From NCBI GenBank assembly GCA_036557285.1, contig DATBHW010000005.1, forward strand, positions 124,001 through 188,000: a DNA stretch of 64,000 nt, written 5' to 3'. The translations under genes and the position numbers were made by a program. The DNA is from Ktedonobacterales bacterium (lineage in GTDB: Bacteria > Chloroflexota > Ktedonobacteria > Ktedonobacterales > DATBGS01). This document shows positions 23,867-33,873 of the stretch, piece after piece. The notes under the pieces were generated by a model. It was not told where the DNA came from. It was given only the letters and a program-made list of their open reading frames with translations, and ran no database searches. Within the stretch, counting starts at the first letter, position 1, and each line of letters opens with the position of its first letter.

Positions 23867-26179
23867 ATGAACGCCGATTCGGGCCAGCCGCCCTATCCTC
23901 TCAATGGCGGCGCAAGGCCAGCCAATAATGAGGCAGAGATGCCCACCGATCTTCAGCCAGAAATGACGGAGGGAGCGAACGGCTGCTTGAAACGTCTGCG
24001 ACGGTGGGCGCGAGTATCCTGGCTGGCGACGTGGCGCTGGTTCGCCACGAACTCCTTCGCCCCCGATTGGATGCCCAGGCCATTACGCCATCCTATCGTG
24101 AGTTATCTGCTCTCAATACTGCTGCCCATCGCCGTCGCCGCAGTAGAGGTACTTCTTGCCGAACGCTACCCGGAATTTACCCTTCAGCGCCTGCCGTTTG
24201 TCCTGGTAGTCGTGGTGATGGCGCTCTATTGGGGGTTAGGTCCGAGCCTGGTGGCGGGCTGCCTGGGTACATTTCTCATGTACTATGCTGTGCTGATCCC
24301 CCACTTCACCTGGGTGTTTGAAACCGCAGAAGATATTGCGGGAGTGTTTCTGCTCCTGCTTGTGTGCCTTGCTGTTGCGAACATCGCCAGTCGGAGAGAG
24401 ATAGCGCGGCGCAAAGCTAAAGAACTGGCCGTTTCTCTTGGGCGGGAGCAGGCCAGAAGCGAATTGCAGCACCAGCGCCTGCGCGCGGTGCTGGACGTGC
24501 TTCCTACCGGCGTTGGCATTGCCGACGCGCAGGGGCGCATTCTTGAATTGAACGCGGCCTTCAAGGTGATCTGGGGCCAGGAGTCTCCAATGGTGACGGA
24601 ACTGGTTCGCTATGACCTCTATAAAGGCTGGCGACCCGATACAGGAGAACCGATTTCCGCCGATGAATGGGCGCTGGCCCGCGCACTGAGGAGGGGTGAG
24701 GTCTATATCGGCGAGGAAGCGGAGATCGAAACCTTTGATGGGCAGCGCAAAGTGGTGCTCAACTCTGCCGCGCCCATCCGAGATGAGTCGGGAGCCATTG
24801 CCGGAGGGGTTGTAGCCATCGTAGACATCACGGAGCGCAAGCGCCTTGAACAGCATACCCAGGAAGCACTGGGCGCGTTACTGAAAATGGCGGAAACGCT
24901 TGTAGTGAGAGAGGGCGCCGTCACGGAGCAGGCGCTGCCACAGGGTATGCTGAGCGGCATGGTGCGGCGATTGGCAGAGTTAACGCGCAGCCTCCTGGGC
25001 TGCCAGCGCGTGAGCATCTTGTCATTAGAGCCAGGGACAGAGATCATTCATGTAATAATGACAGTGGGCCTCTCGTGGGAACAGGAGCAGCAATGGCTGA
25101 CCAGCCTGCCACAAGGAATACGGCTGAGCGAGAGGGTCCAGCCTGAGTCAGCTGCTCGCTTGCGAGCAGGCGAAACAGTGCTGCTCGATCTGACGCATCC
25201 CTCTTGGGGCAGCCTGGCGAACCCCCTTGGAACACGCGCCCTTCTTCTGGCGCCAATGCTCTTAGGTGAGCAACTCGTGGGCTACCTATCGCTCGATCAT
25301 GGGGATGCCGACCACGAGTATACTCCCCAGGAGCTTGTGCTGGCCGGGGCGGTGGCAAAACTTGCCGCGCTGGTGATTGAGCGGGAACGCCTGCTGCGTG
25401 AACGCGCGGATGCGCAGGCCAATATGCTGGCATTACGCGAGGCCAACCGACTCATGGATGAGTTTCTGGGTATCGCCAGCCACGAACTCAGGACACCACT
25501 CACTACCATCAAACTCCATTTCCAACTGGCCCAGCGCCGTATTAGTATGTTGCGCTCCCACGAGCCAGGCTCAGCCAGAGCGTTAGCAAGAGAGCTTGAG
25601 CAGCTTCAGGAGTTGTTCAAGCGCGGCCATATCCAGGCAGATCGGCTAGATCGCCTGGTAAACGATCTGCTGGATGTCTCGCGTATCCAGGCGGGCAGGC
25701 TGGAACTGCGCGAAGCGCCAGCCGACCTGGCAGAAATTACCCGCGAAGCCATTGAAGAGCAACTCCAGCTTGCGCCCAGTCGGATTGTCCACTTCCAGGC
25801 ATCTCCTGAGCGGGGCGTGATTGTTTCCGTTGATGCGTTTCGTATCAGGCAGGTTTTGACAAATTACCTGACCAACGCGCTCAAATACTCCAGAGAAAGC
25901 CAGCCTGTGACGGTTAGATTGCAGGCAGATGGGCAGCAGGTGCGCGTCTGGGTGCATGATGAGGGGCCAGGGATCCCGCTCCAGGAGCAGGCGCACATCT
26001 GGGAGCGATTTCATCGCGTGCCGGGGATTGAGGTGCAAAGTGGCTCAGGTATCGGCTTAGGGCTTGGGCTGCATATCAGCCGGACGATTATCGAGTGGCA
26101 CGGCGGGCAGGTGGGCCTGGAAAGCGCCCCCGGCGCGGGCGCTACCTTCTGGTTCTCGCTGCCGCTCTCTTCCTCTTAA
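23867..26179 (+). CDS. Membrane PAS/GAF sensor histidine kinase
   Basis: About 770 residues. A KdpD/DUF4118-like block of four membrane segments (about 78-175) is followed by a PAS domain (about 203-332), a GAF-like domain (about 345-515), HisKA with phospho-acceptor His539 in FLGIASHELRTPL, and an ATPase domain with NYLTNALKYS, DEGPGIP and [12 protein letters not shown]. It has no receiver domain and no adjacent response regulator. ATG 23867 is chosen over 23813 because AGGAAGGG sits 7 bases before it. Its domain plan and ATPase sequence closely resemble the kinases at 28906 and 34843, suggesting local duplication. Confidence 0.92.
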   Translation: MNADSGQPPYPLNGGARPANNEAEMPTDLQPEMTEGANGCLKRLRRWARVSWLATWRWFATNSFAPDWMPRPLRHPIVSYLLSILLPIAVAAVEVLLAERYPEFTLQRLPFVLVVVVMALYWGLGPSLVAGCLGTFLMYYAVLIPHFTWVFETAEDIAGVFLLLLVCLAVANIASRREIARRKAKELAVSLGREQARSELQHQRLRAVLDVLPTGVGIADAQGRILELNAAFKVIWGQESPMVTELVRYDLYKGWRPDTGEPISADEWALARALRRGEVYIGEEAEIETFDGQRKVVLNSAAPIRDESGAIAGGVVAIVDITERKRLEQHTQEALGALLKMAETLVVREGAVTEQALPQGMLSGMVRRLAELTRSLLGCQRVSILSLEPGTEIIHVIMTVGLSWEQEQQWLTSLPQGIRLSERVQPESAARLRAGETVLLDLTHPSWGSLANPLGTRALLLAPMLLGEQLVGYLSLDHGDADHEYTPQELVLAGAVAKLAALVIERERLLRERADAQANMLALREANRLMDEFLGIASHELRTPLTTIKLHFQLAQRRISMLRSHEPGSARALARELEQLQELFKRGHIQADRLDRLVNDLLDVSRIQAGRLELREAPADLAEITREAIEEQLQLAPSRIVHFQASPERGVIVSVDAFRIRQVLTNYLTNALKYSRESQPVTVRLQADGQQVRVWVHDEGPGIPLQEQAHIWERFHRVPGIEVQSGSGIGLGLGLHISRTIIEWHGGQVGLESAPGAGATFWFSLPLSSS

Positions 26180-26254
26180 TCAGCAGGCAATCTGTATAAA
26201 AGGGAAAGCGCCAGTGCATGGCAGCAGCGAGAGCCGCGTTGCCCTGGGCAGAAG

Positions 26255-26659
26255 CTAACCACGCTCCCAGGCAAAGAACTCCAACAAATGACCATCGGGG
26301 TCTTCCACAAAGACCTGCGTGACCCCATCTCCCCTGGCCTGTGGCCCTCCGACAATTTCAATCCCATGAGCCGCGAGGTGGGCGAGGCACGCACCCAGAT
26401 CAGCTACCTCGAAGGCCAGATGATGTCCCCGGCCTGTGCGCGCTGCATCACGCGGCACCCCAAAGCCAGAGGGGGCCGAGGTATCATGGGCATCAATCAA
26501 GTGTATCTGGAACCCCGCCCCCTGAAACCAGAGGCCCCCAAACGTGAAAGTACTTGGGCGCGGTATCTCTTTCAATCCCAGCATGGTTCCATAGAACCAT
26601 TGCGACCGCTCGATATTTTTGACGATCAGCGTGCTGTGGTCCAATGTCAATAGTTGCAT
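26255..26659 (-). CDS. VOC/glyoxalase-family protein
   Basis: A 134-residue single VOC domain. The first half is LDHSTLIVKNIERSQWFYGTMLGL (beta-alpha-beta with a metal His in LDH), and the second is GRGHHLAFEVADLGACLAHLAAHGIEI...VFVEDPDGHLLEFF, with metal-ligand-type His and Glu. Members include glyoxalase, fosfomycin-resistance thioltransferase and dioxygenase relatives; the substrate cannot be called. The start at 26659 is set by GGGAGGAAAAGG immediately upstream; the longer frame to 26701 is unlikely. It converges with the first kinase gene. Confidence 0.85.
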   Translation of the reverse strand: MQLLTLDHSTLIVKNIERSQWFYGTMLGLKEIPRPSTFTFGGLWFQGAGFQIHLIDAHDTSAPSGFGVPRDAARTGRGHHLAFEVADLGACLAHLAAHGIEIVGGPQARGDGVTQVFVEDPDGHLLEFFAWERG

Positions 26660-26844
26660 CCTTTTCCTCCCTTCTCGCTCGTTTGCAAGCTGTTGCTCCA
26701 TCCCTGTTCACCAGGAGCATGATAGCACAAAACTATCTAACACCTTGCATTTATTGTTCGATATGGCTGTGTATTGCCAGCATCCTGTCGATTTATTATA
26801 TAGTAGGCAGCCGTCTATCAAGTGATTGCTGTGTTTATCTATTC

Positions 26845-26873
26845 TTGACATTACAACTCCAAAGTGCTATAGT
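26845..26873 (+). promoter_or_regulatory. Promoter of the second and third sensor kinases
   Basis: TTGACA (26845-26850), a 17-base spacer and TATAGT (26868-26873), close to consensus. The leader of about 100 bases contains a short hairpin (GGTAGG/CCTACC near 26903). The rest of the 26660-26977 gap holds no gene that I can see. Confidence 0.7.
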
Positions 26874-26977
26874 GCGCAACATATCTGCGGAGATGCAAGG
26901 GGTAGGTTCCCCTACCAGCCGTCTGTCGTCCTACGACTCCTCAGTCTTCACTCTGATCCCCTAGTAGGGAGCCTCTT

Positions 26978-28909
26978 ATGACGTGTAAGAGCTGCCGAGC
27001 GAGGTCATCTGACCAGGCATACTGGCAGTCCAGCGATCCACTGCTCGTCACCTTACACTCAGGTTTCGTGAAGCCTCTCGGACGTGACACGCTCCTGCTC
27101 AGCGCCTTTCTAATCGTTGGCCTGCTGATAGCGTATCAACTGGGAGTAACGATACTCCAACCCTCCTGGAAAGGCCCTGCCACCGACTGGCTTCGTGCCT
27201 TCCTGGCCTGGCCGGGGCTGCTGGCGGTGATACTCACCAGCTTCTGGCTCACTCGCACGCGCCAACCTGAGTCGCTCGCATGGTGGATGCTCAGCGCCGG
27301 TTTTTTGGCCTATGCGATAGCACAGACGCTGTGGGGGATTTTCAATCAAGTGGTCTCCCCCAACAGGACTCCTGTCCCCTCGTGGCCGGATCTCTTTTAT
27401 CTTCTCCAGTATCCGTGTTTCTTCCTGGCGCTCACTCTGTTGCCTCGCACGCTTCCCTGGGGCCAGTCAGCACTGGCCCGTGTGAAAGTGGTTCTGGATT
27501 GTCTGCTCGTGATGGCAGCCGCTGCTGCCTTTTCCTGGGCTTTCCTCATGGCGCCGCTCTACGGAAAAAGTGCGCAATCGCTGCTTGGCAGGATCACCAA
27601 TCTGGCATACCCAATCGGGGATCTTGGAGTGCTGTTTGGTCTGGTATTGATGATTGCTTATCGCCGCCCAGTTGAACGCAGCGTGCTGATACTTCTCATA
27701 GGGGCTATCACCTTCCTGGCGTTTGCAGATTCCTGGTATCTTACCAGTAACCTCCATGCAAGCTTCCTCAGTGGGGAGGTTCCTGATCTGTTCTGGATGG
27801 GGTGCTATTTGCTCTTTCCCCTGGCCGGGCTGGCTCAGCTTCGACTGGCACAGCGCAAGGTCGTTGCACAGAAGGAGGGGAAATCGCCTGCACATCTGAA
27901 CGCCCCCCCACGAGAGGGGGCGTTCATCGGCAGTGTTCGTTTTCTGTTCCCCTTTATGGCGGCGTTGCTGGCTGGTGGAGTGCTTGTGGTCCAGGCCACC
28001 GTGGAGCCAAGTAGCCCGAACAGCCCATACATCGCCTTCGCAGTGACTTTCTGCGTGCTCCTCCTCGTAATCATGCGCCAGGAACTCACCTTCCTCGAAG
28101 GCGAACGCTGGCGCCGCGAACGAGAAGTGGCCCAGGTCAACGAACTAGCGGCGCTCCAGGAGGCCAATAGGCAGATGGACACTTTCCTGGGAATGGCAAG
28201 CCACGAACTCAAAACGCCGCTCGCCAGCATGAAGCTTGGGCTGCAACTGCAAGCGCGGCGCTTCCAGCGCCAGGTCCAACGCGATACAGAGGCGCTGACC
28301 GAGTTCGAGCCAATCATAGAGGGCTTTGTTCGCGTCGAACATCAGGAGCAGCGCCTGGAGCGGCTGGTGGATGACCTGTTGGATGTTTCACGCATCCAGG
28401 CAGGCAAGTTGGAACTACGCTCAGAATGGGCTGATCTTGTGACCATCGCCCGCGAGGCGGTTGAGGAGCAGCGCCAGGCCGCGCCGACCCGTACCCTGCT
28501 TCTCCAGCTTCCGGCTGAACAGCCGGTACCGGTAGACGCCGACGCGGATCGGATTGGGCAGGTAGTGACCAACTATGTGACCAACGCCTTGAAATACTCG
28601 CCCGATGATCGCCCCGTCGAAGCAGGCATCAACGTGGAGGGCCAACAGGCATGTGTGTGGGTACGCGATGAGGGGCCGGGATTACCACCAGAGGAACACG
28701 AGCGTGTCTGGCAGCGATTCCATCGAGTCAAGGGTATTGAGATTCAGAGCGGCACAGGCATTGGGTTAGGACTGGGGTTATATCTCTGCCACGCGATTAT
28801 CGAGCAGCATCAGGGGCGCGTAGGCGTGCAGAGCGCGCCGGGCCAAGGTTCTACATTCTGGTTCACGTTGCCGCTGGCATCCCAGCAGAACAAACAGAGG
28901 GCCGGATGA
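26978..28909 (+). CDS. Multi-pass membrane sensor histidine kinase
   Basis: A 643-residue kinase. About nine hydrophobic segments between residues 37 and 367 form an integral membrane sensor without PAS or GAF domains. A coiled linker leads to HisKA with His409 in FLGMASHELKTPL, and the ATPase domain has NYVTNALKYSPDD, DEGPGLP and GTGIGLGLGLYLC. The unusual input module is MASE-like in layout, but I cannot assign it. The ribosome site GGGAG lies 6 bases before the ATG. The stop overlaps the next kinase start (ATGA), so the two are translationally coupled. Confidence 0.9.
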   Translation: MTCKSCRARSSDQAYWQSSDPLLVTLHSGFVKPLGRDTLLLSAFLIVGLLIAYQLGVTILQPSWKGPATDWLRAFLAWPGLLAVILTSFWLTRTRQPESLAWWMLSAGFLAYAIAQTLWGIFNQVVSPNRTPVPSWPDLFYLLQYPCFFLALTLLPRTLPWGQSALARVKVVLDCLLVMAAAAAFSWAFLMAPLYGKSAQSLLGRITNLAYPIGDLGVLFGLVLMIAYRRPVERSVLILLIGAITFLAFADSWYLTSNLHASFLSGEVPDLFWMGCYLLFPLAGLAQLRLAQRKVVAQKEGKSPAHLNAPPREGAFIGSVRFLFPFMAALLAGGVLVVQATVEPSSPNSPYIAFAVTFCVLLLVIMRQELTFLEGERWRREREVAQVNELAALQEANRQMDTFLGMASHELKTPLASMKLGLQLQARRFQRQVQRDTEALTEFEPIIEGFVRVEHQEQRLERLVDDLLDVSRIQAGKLELRSEWADLVTIAREAVEEQRQAAPTRTLLLQLPAEQPVPVDADADRIGQVVTNYVTNALKYSPDDRPVEAGINVEGQQACVWVRDEGPGLPPEEHERVWQRFHRVKGIEIQSGTGIGLGLGLYLCHAIIEQHQGRVGVQSAPGQGSTFWFTLPLASQQNKQRAG

Positions 28910-31900
28910 TGCTTGTCGGACAGGAGCCATCTATGCAGGAAGAGCATCTTCCCTCCAACAATCAATCGAAAATCAGTACCACACACTGCACTGATGAGGC
29001 CCGGCGCGGCCCCGTTTCCGCGCGGGAGACGCCCGCCGCGCCAGATAAAAATAGGCTCTCGCGCTACCGCAAGGCCGAAAAATCCTGGCTTCCACTGCTT
29101 CGCTGGCTTCAAGTGAACAGCTTCTCGCCACGTTGGCTGCCGAGACCACTGCGCCATTCGGCTGCCAGGTATCTCGGCACGCTGCTGATCGAGGCGGTTG
29201 CTGTCTTTGGGAGCTTCCTCCTTATCCGCTGGTGTCCAGAATTTGCTTTTAAGGGCTTGCTGCCGGTGCTGACAGTGATACTGATAGCTCTGAGTTGGGG
29301 GGCTGTGCCTGGTCTGCTTGCTACGTTGTGGGGCGCTTTGCTGCTTGATTTCTTCATCTTGCCACCAGTGGTCTCCTGGAACTCTGGGGGGGGTAATGAT
29401 CTGGTTAGCTTGCTCTTGTTCCTGCTGGTTGGGTTCATCATCAGCCTGGTTGCGGGGCAGAGCAGTTGGGCACGCCGTCGAGCCGAAGAAATGACTGGCT
29501 CGCTCAGAGAGGAGCAAGCCAGAACCGAACGGGAACGCCTCCGCCTGCGAACGCTGCTGGATGTCCTTCCGGCTCCGGTAGGAATGGTAGACGCTCAGGG
29601 GCGATTCCTGGAAAGAACCCCCGCGTGCAAGGCGCTCTGGGGTGAAGCAGCGCCAGCACCCCAGGAGATCGCCGACTATGCATCTGCGAAAGCCTGGTGG
29701 CCCGACAGCGGGAAGCCGCTGGCCGTCCAGGAGTGGGCGCTGGCTCGCGCACTGAGCAAGGGCGAGATCGTAACCAACAAAGAGGTAGCGATTGAAACCT
29801 TTGATGGACAGCGCAAAGTCATCCTGGACTCGGCCACCCCTATCCGCGATGAAACTGGAGCGATTATGGGCGCGGCAGGCATTCTTCAGGACATTACCGA
29901 GCACAAGCGCCTGGAGGAAGCGTTGCGCCAGGCTGAACGGGAAGCGGCAGCACGTGCCAGTCAGCTTGAAGCCGTTTTCGAGGCGATGGCCGATGCGGTT
30001 CTCGTCTTCGACAGCAAGGCACGGATCTTTCAGCGCAATGCCGCTGACCGCCAGATGTTTGTATTCGACTCTGAGCCAGAGACACTAGATGAACGCAGAT
30101 CACTCATACGGCTCCGTGATGAAAATGGGCAACCACTTTCCGATGAGCGCCTGGTGACGCTCCATAATCTCCAAGAGGGGGTAATGAAGCGCCCAGCGCC
30201 CTATGTCATGGTTCGCACCACCAGGGGTGAGGATACGATGCTCGACGTGACCGCAGAGCCAATACGCGATGCGGAGGGACGCCTTATGGGTGGTGTGATG
30301 GTTCTACGCGATGTCACCGAGCCACGTCGGTTGGAGCGCGAAGTGGCCCGGCGCGCGAGTGAACTGGAAGTGATCTTCGAGACCATCGTTGATGGTATCT
30401 TCGTCTATGACACTGAGGGGCGGATCATGCGCACCAACTCGGCTGGCCGCCGTCTGCTCAATCTCGATGATCATCCTGAGTATCGCTCTATGCCGCTGCT
30501 TGAGCGCATTTCACACTATCATGTTTGCTATGAGCATAATGAGCATCTGTCACAAGAACGCTGGCCGCTTGCGCGCATGCTGCGCGGAGAGGTTCTTAGC
30601 GATCCAAACGCGGTTGATGTCAGCTATCAGATGCTGGATGGGCGCAACGTCGAGGGAAGCATTACCGGCGCGCCGCTGCGCGATGCTGACGGATGCATCA
30701 TGGGCGCTGTCATGGTCCTGCGCGACCTGACCGAGCGACAGAGGCTGGAACGGCGCACTCAAGACGCGCTTCAGGCGCTGCTGGCGATGGCCGAGGCGCT
30801 TGTCCAGGCGCCTGATGAGCTTGCTTCCCCGGAACTGAGAATCGGATCGCCAGCCAGTCTGGCCGCTCATCGGTTGGCAGAATTGGCGAGCAATCTGTTG
30901 GAGTGTTCCAGTGTGAGCATCTCCACACTGGACCTGGAACATGGCGTCTCACAGCCATTGGCAGTGCTGGGGCTTTCGCCCGAACAGGAGCGACGCTGGT
31001 GGGCCGGAGAGCGCCGCTGCGCGCGCTGGATGGATGGCGCTCACACAGAGGTGCTCGCTCGCTTGCAACAGGGGGAGACGCTGGCGCTGGATATGACCAA
31101 CCCGCTCCTGTGTGACGAGTCGAACCCATTCGATACTCAGTTCTTCCTTGCTGTTCCCATGCGTATCGGCGAACGGCTAGTCGGCCTCCTGATTCTTAAC
31201 CCCAGGGGCGAGCCGCCTCGCTACACTGCCCAGCAGATCGCCCTGGCGGAAGCGACGGCCAAACTGGGGGCGCTGGTGATCGAGCGAGAACGCCTGCTGC
31301 GCGAGCGCGAGGCGGCAAAGGCGGGAGAACTGGCGCTGCTCCAGGCCAACCAGCAGATGGATGCCTTCCTGGGTATGGCAAGTCATGAACTTAAGACACC
31401 GTTGACGACCATCATCCTTGGCCTTCAGTGGGGCCAGCGTCACCTCCAGAGGATATTGCGCGAAGAACTCGCCGCAAGAAGCGCAAACGATGGAACGGGC
31501 AAAAAATGGGCGACTTTGGATGAACACCTCGCCCGCACAAGCCGCCAGGCTACCCGGCTGGACCGGCTGGTCAATGATCTCCTGGATGTCTCACGCATCC
31601 AGGGGGACAAATTGGCCTTCCATCTGGAATCTGCCGATCTGGCGATTATTCTCCGCGAGGTTGTCCAGGAGCAGCGTCAGGCCAACCCGCAGCGTTCCAT
31701 TCAGGTATATCTGCCAGCGAATCAGAGCATGCCAATCTACGCAGACGCCGGACGCATCGAGCAGGTCGTGACAAATTATCTTACCAACGCGCTGAAATAT
31801 TCCACCGAAGACGAACCTGTCGAGATCGGCGCAGCGCGCGAGGGAAGCCGTATGCGCCTCTGGGTACGAGATCACGGGCCAGGTATTCCCCTGGCCGAGC

Positions 31901-32124
31901 AGGAACACATCTGGGAGCGTTTCCATCGCACGCCGGGGGTCGAGGTACGCAGCGGCTCCGGTGTGGGCCTGGGATTAGGGCTATATATCAGCCGGGCTAT
32001 CATCGAGCGCCATCATGGGCAGGTCGGCGTTGAGAGTCTTCCCTGCGAGGGCGCTACTTTCTGGTTTACGCTGCCGCTCTCTTTTCTCAAGGAAGACAGA
32101 CCAGCAGACGAGAAGAATGGCTGA
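28906..32124 (+). CDS. Triple-PAS membrane sensor histidine kinase
   Basis: A 1072-residue kinase. A DUF4118-like four-helix membrane block (about 88-184) is followed by three PAS domains (about 211-335, 354-475 and 488-615), a GAF-like domain (about 650-800), HisKA with His827 in FLGMASHELKTPL, and a complete ATPase domain ending in GVGLGLGLYIS...FWFTLPL. The start overlaps the preceding kinase stop as ATGA; an alternative ATG exists at 28933. No regulator gene is linked. The multiple PAS modules suggest redox, light or ligand sensing; no heme- or flavin-binding signature was identified by eye. Confidence 0.92.
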   Translation: MMLVGQEPSMQEEHLPSNNQSKISTTHCTDEARRGPVSARETPAAPDKNRLSRYRKAEKSWLPLLRWLQVNSFSPRWLPRPLRHSAARYLGTLLIEAVAVFGSFLLIRWCPEFAFKGLLPVLTVILIALSWGAVPGLLATLWGALLLDFFILPPVVSWNSGGGNDLVSLLLFLLVGFIISLVAGQSSWARRRAEEMTGSLREEQARTERERLRLRTLLDVLPAPVGMVDAQGRFLERTPACKALWGEAAPAPQEIADYASAKAWWPDSGKPLAVQEWALARALSKGEIVTNKEVAIETFDGQRKVILDSATPIRDETGAIMGAAGILQDITEHKRLEEALRQAEREAAARASQLEAVFEAMADAVLVFDSKARIFQRNAADRQMFVFDSEPETLDERRSLIRLRDENGQPLSDERLVTLHNLQEGVMKRPAPYVMVRTTRGEDTMLDVTAEPIRDAEGRLMGGVMVLRDVTEPRRLEREVARRASELEVIFETIVDGIFVYDTEGRIMRTNSAGRRLLNLDDHPEYRSMPLLERISHYHVCYEHNEHLSQERWPLARMLRGEVLSDPNAVDVSYQMLDGRNVEGSITGAPLRDADGCIMGAVMVLRDLTERQRLERRTQDALQALLAMAEALVQAPDELASPELRIGSPASLAAHRLAELASNLLECSSVSISTLDLEHGVSQPLAVLGLSPEQERRWWAGERRCARWMDGAHTEVLARLQQGETLALDMTNPLLCDESNPFDTQFFLAVPMRIGERLVGLLILNPRGEPPRYTAQQIALAEATAKLGALVIERERLLREREAAKAGELALLQANQQMDAFLGMASHELKTPLTTIILGLQWGQRHLQRILREELAARSANDGTGKKWATLDEHLARTSRQATRLDRLVNDLLDVSRIQGDKLAFHLESADLAIILREVVQEQRQANPQRSIQVYLPANQSMPIYADAGRIEQVVTNYLTNALKYSTEDEPVEIGAAREGSRMRLWVRDHGPGIPLAEQEHIWERFHRTPGVEVRSGSGVGLGLGLYISRAIIERHHGQVGVESLPCEGATFWFTLPLSFLKEDRPADEKNG

Positions 32125-32147
32125 CACCAACTCAGATTGAATATTCC

Positions 32148-32193
32148 GCAGCGCCTTCCAGGCGGTCAACGGCAGCCGCCTGGAAGGCGCTGC
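32148..32193. terminator. Long hairpin between convergent kinase genes
   Basis: A perfect 18-bp inverted repeat (arms 32148-32165 and 32176-32193) with a 10-base loop, between genes that converge at 32124 and 32226. It has no T-run on either side. The arm sequence GCGCCTTCCAGGCGG is almost the same as the inner arm of the two mobile elements, so this looks like a repeat-derived, bidirectional terminator-like hairpin. Confidence 0.65.
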
Positions 32194-32225
32194 ACGCGGC
32201 AGCCCCTCGCACGCAACAGAATGGG

Positions 32226-33830
32226 CTATGCCAGTGGAAGCCATATACTAAAGGTACTCCCCTGCCCAGGGGCGCTCTCAACGGTGATATGGCCGCCCAG
32301 TTGCTCCATCAGCTTCTGCGCGATGGAAAGGCCCAATCCTGTCCCATGCCGATCACGCACCGGGTCTGCCCGGTAGAAACGCTCGAAGATATGTGGCAGA
32401 TCTGCTGGTTCGATTCCGATACCAGTATCACGCACCCCTAACACAGCCTGCCCATCTACTCGTTCCAGAGAGACGGTTACACGGCCTCTGCCCGGCTCAT
32501 CGCTGGCAGGCGTATATTTGATAGCGTTATCGAGCAAAATGAGTATGACGCGGCGCAGCGCCTCCTCCTCCCCACGCACCCGCGTCGGCTCGATGCGGCC
32601 CACCTCTAGATGAAGCTGCGAACCCTCGGCGTTTAGCCGTCGGCGCAACTGGCGTACAAGCTGCAACAGCGCATGATCTAATTCCACTGGAGACGCTTGC
32701 GCAAGCGGTGGCAGTTCCTGCCCTGTGGCTTCAGATGGCGTGCCTGGCTGATCTGTGCTGGTATCGGCGCGCGCCAGAAGCAAGAGATCGTCAACCAGCC
32801 GCGCCAGCCGCAGTGTTTCTGTATAAGCATCAGCGAGCATAATACGACGCTCGTCGGGGGGTACTTCCTCCAGGTGTCGCTGCAAAAACGCCAGGTTGCC
32901 CTGCACTGTGGTGAGCGGAGCGCGTAATTCATGGGAAGCGTCGGCCACAAAACGCTGCTGGGTCTGGCTCGCCCGTTCCAGAGCCGCCAGCATCTCATTC
33001 AGCGTCTCCACCACCTGAGCCAGTTCGTCCTTCCCCCCAGAGCGAGGCACCCGCTGGCTCAGTGTCCCCAGCCGATGACCATCAGCAGTAGAGGCAACAA
33101 TGGCTCGCGCGGTGGCGCCAATCTCACCCAGCGGGCGAAGCACACGTGCTGCAATCAGCCAGCCTCCTGCCAGCGCCCCCACCAGGATCGCCAGGCCACC
33201 AAGCAGCAGCAGCCTCCAAAGCAGATCAAAGGTTTTATCAACATCACTGAGAGATTTCGTGATCAGCAGCGCCCCAATCACTGGCCCTGAGCCGACAGGC
33301 GCTCCATCAGCATCTACCCCGCCACTCGGCCCATCACCGCTGCCTCCAGGGGAAGCGGCGTCTGGCGCACGAACGGGAACGACCTCAACCCGGATATGCT
33401 CTCCATTGGCCTGGGCGTCATACCAGCTTACCTGACCATCCAGCGCCGCCTGGATCGCGCCGGGATCAGCCGGGATCATCAGCGCGGCCCTGCTGCTCGA
33501 CAAATAGCGAACCCCTCCCTGAGCGTCCTGAACCTCGACAATCACTCCAGGGTTATGGTAAATATCCACGATATTGAGCGTAAGTTGATCAGGCCAGTAC
33601 GGCGGGGTGGGCAATAACTCCCGGCGCAGGTTCACCGTTGCCAGCCGGGCTTCTGCCCGCAGGGCGTTATCAACGCTTTGCCGGTTGGCATCCGCCGTGA
33701 GCAGCAGGATGAGCACGCTAAACACGGCGAGGGCAACCGTCAGCAGCGTCCCATACCACAGCGCCAGACGCAGGCGCAGGGAATGGCGGGGGGCGCTCTG
33801 GTCTCCAGGCACCTGTCTTCGCTTCCTCAT
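32226..33830 (-). CDS. HAMP sensor histidine kinase of an OmpR-type two-component system
   Basis: A 534-residue classical kinase. TM1 spans about 25-46, an outer sensor domain about 47-200 with a Gly/Ser-rich insertion (158-185), and TM2 about 203-229. A HAMP domain follows, then HisKA with His300 in FVADASHELRAPL, and an ATPase domain with DNAIKYTPASDE, DTGIGIEPADLPHIFERFYR and GTGLGLSIAQKL. It follows its response regulator by 43 bases on the same strand, so this is a true pair, unlike the orphan kinases around it. The ligand is unknown. Confidence 0.94.
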   Translation of the reverse strand: MRKRRQVPGDQSAPRHSLRLRLALWYGTLLTVALAVFSVLILLLTADANRQSVDNALRAEARLATVNLRRELLPTPPYWPDQLTLNIVDIYHNPGVIVEVQDAQGGVRYLSSSRAALMIPADPGAIQAALDGQVSWYDAQANGEHIRVEVVPVRAPDAASPGGSGDGPSGGVDADGAPVGSGPVIGALLITKSLSDVDKTFDLLWRLLLLGGLAILVGALAGGWLIAARVLRPLGEIGATARAIVASTADGHRLGTLSQRVPRSGGKDELAQVVETLNEMLAALERASQTQQRFVADASHELRAPLTTVQGNLAFLQRHLEEVPPDERRIMLADAYTETLRLARLVDDLLLLARADTSTDQPGTPSEATGQELPPLAQASPVELDHALLQLVRQLRRRLNAEGSQLHLEVGRIEPTRVRGEEEALRRVILILLDNAIKYTPASDEPGRGRVTVSLERVDGQAVLGVRDTGIGIEPADLPHIFERFYRADPVRDRHGTGLGLSIAQKLMEQLGGHITVESAPGQGSTFSIWLPLA

Positions 33831-33873
33831 CCGTGAAACTCCTCGACACTTGCGCCCGTCTCCCTACTTGCTC

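Noticed and set aside
29108-29904. Long minus-strand frames across the triple-PAS kinase
   Set aside because: These are antisense shadows of a well-defined kinase gene.
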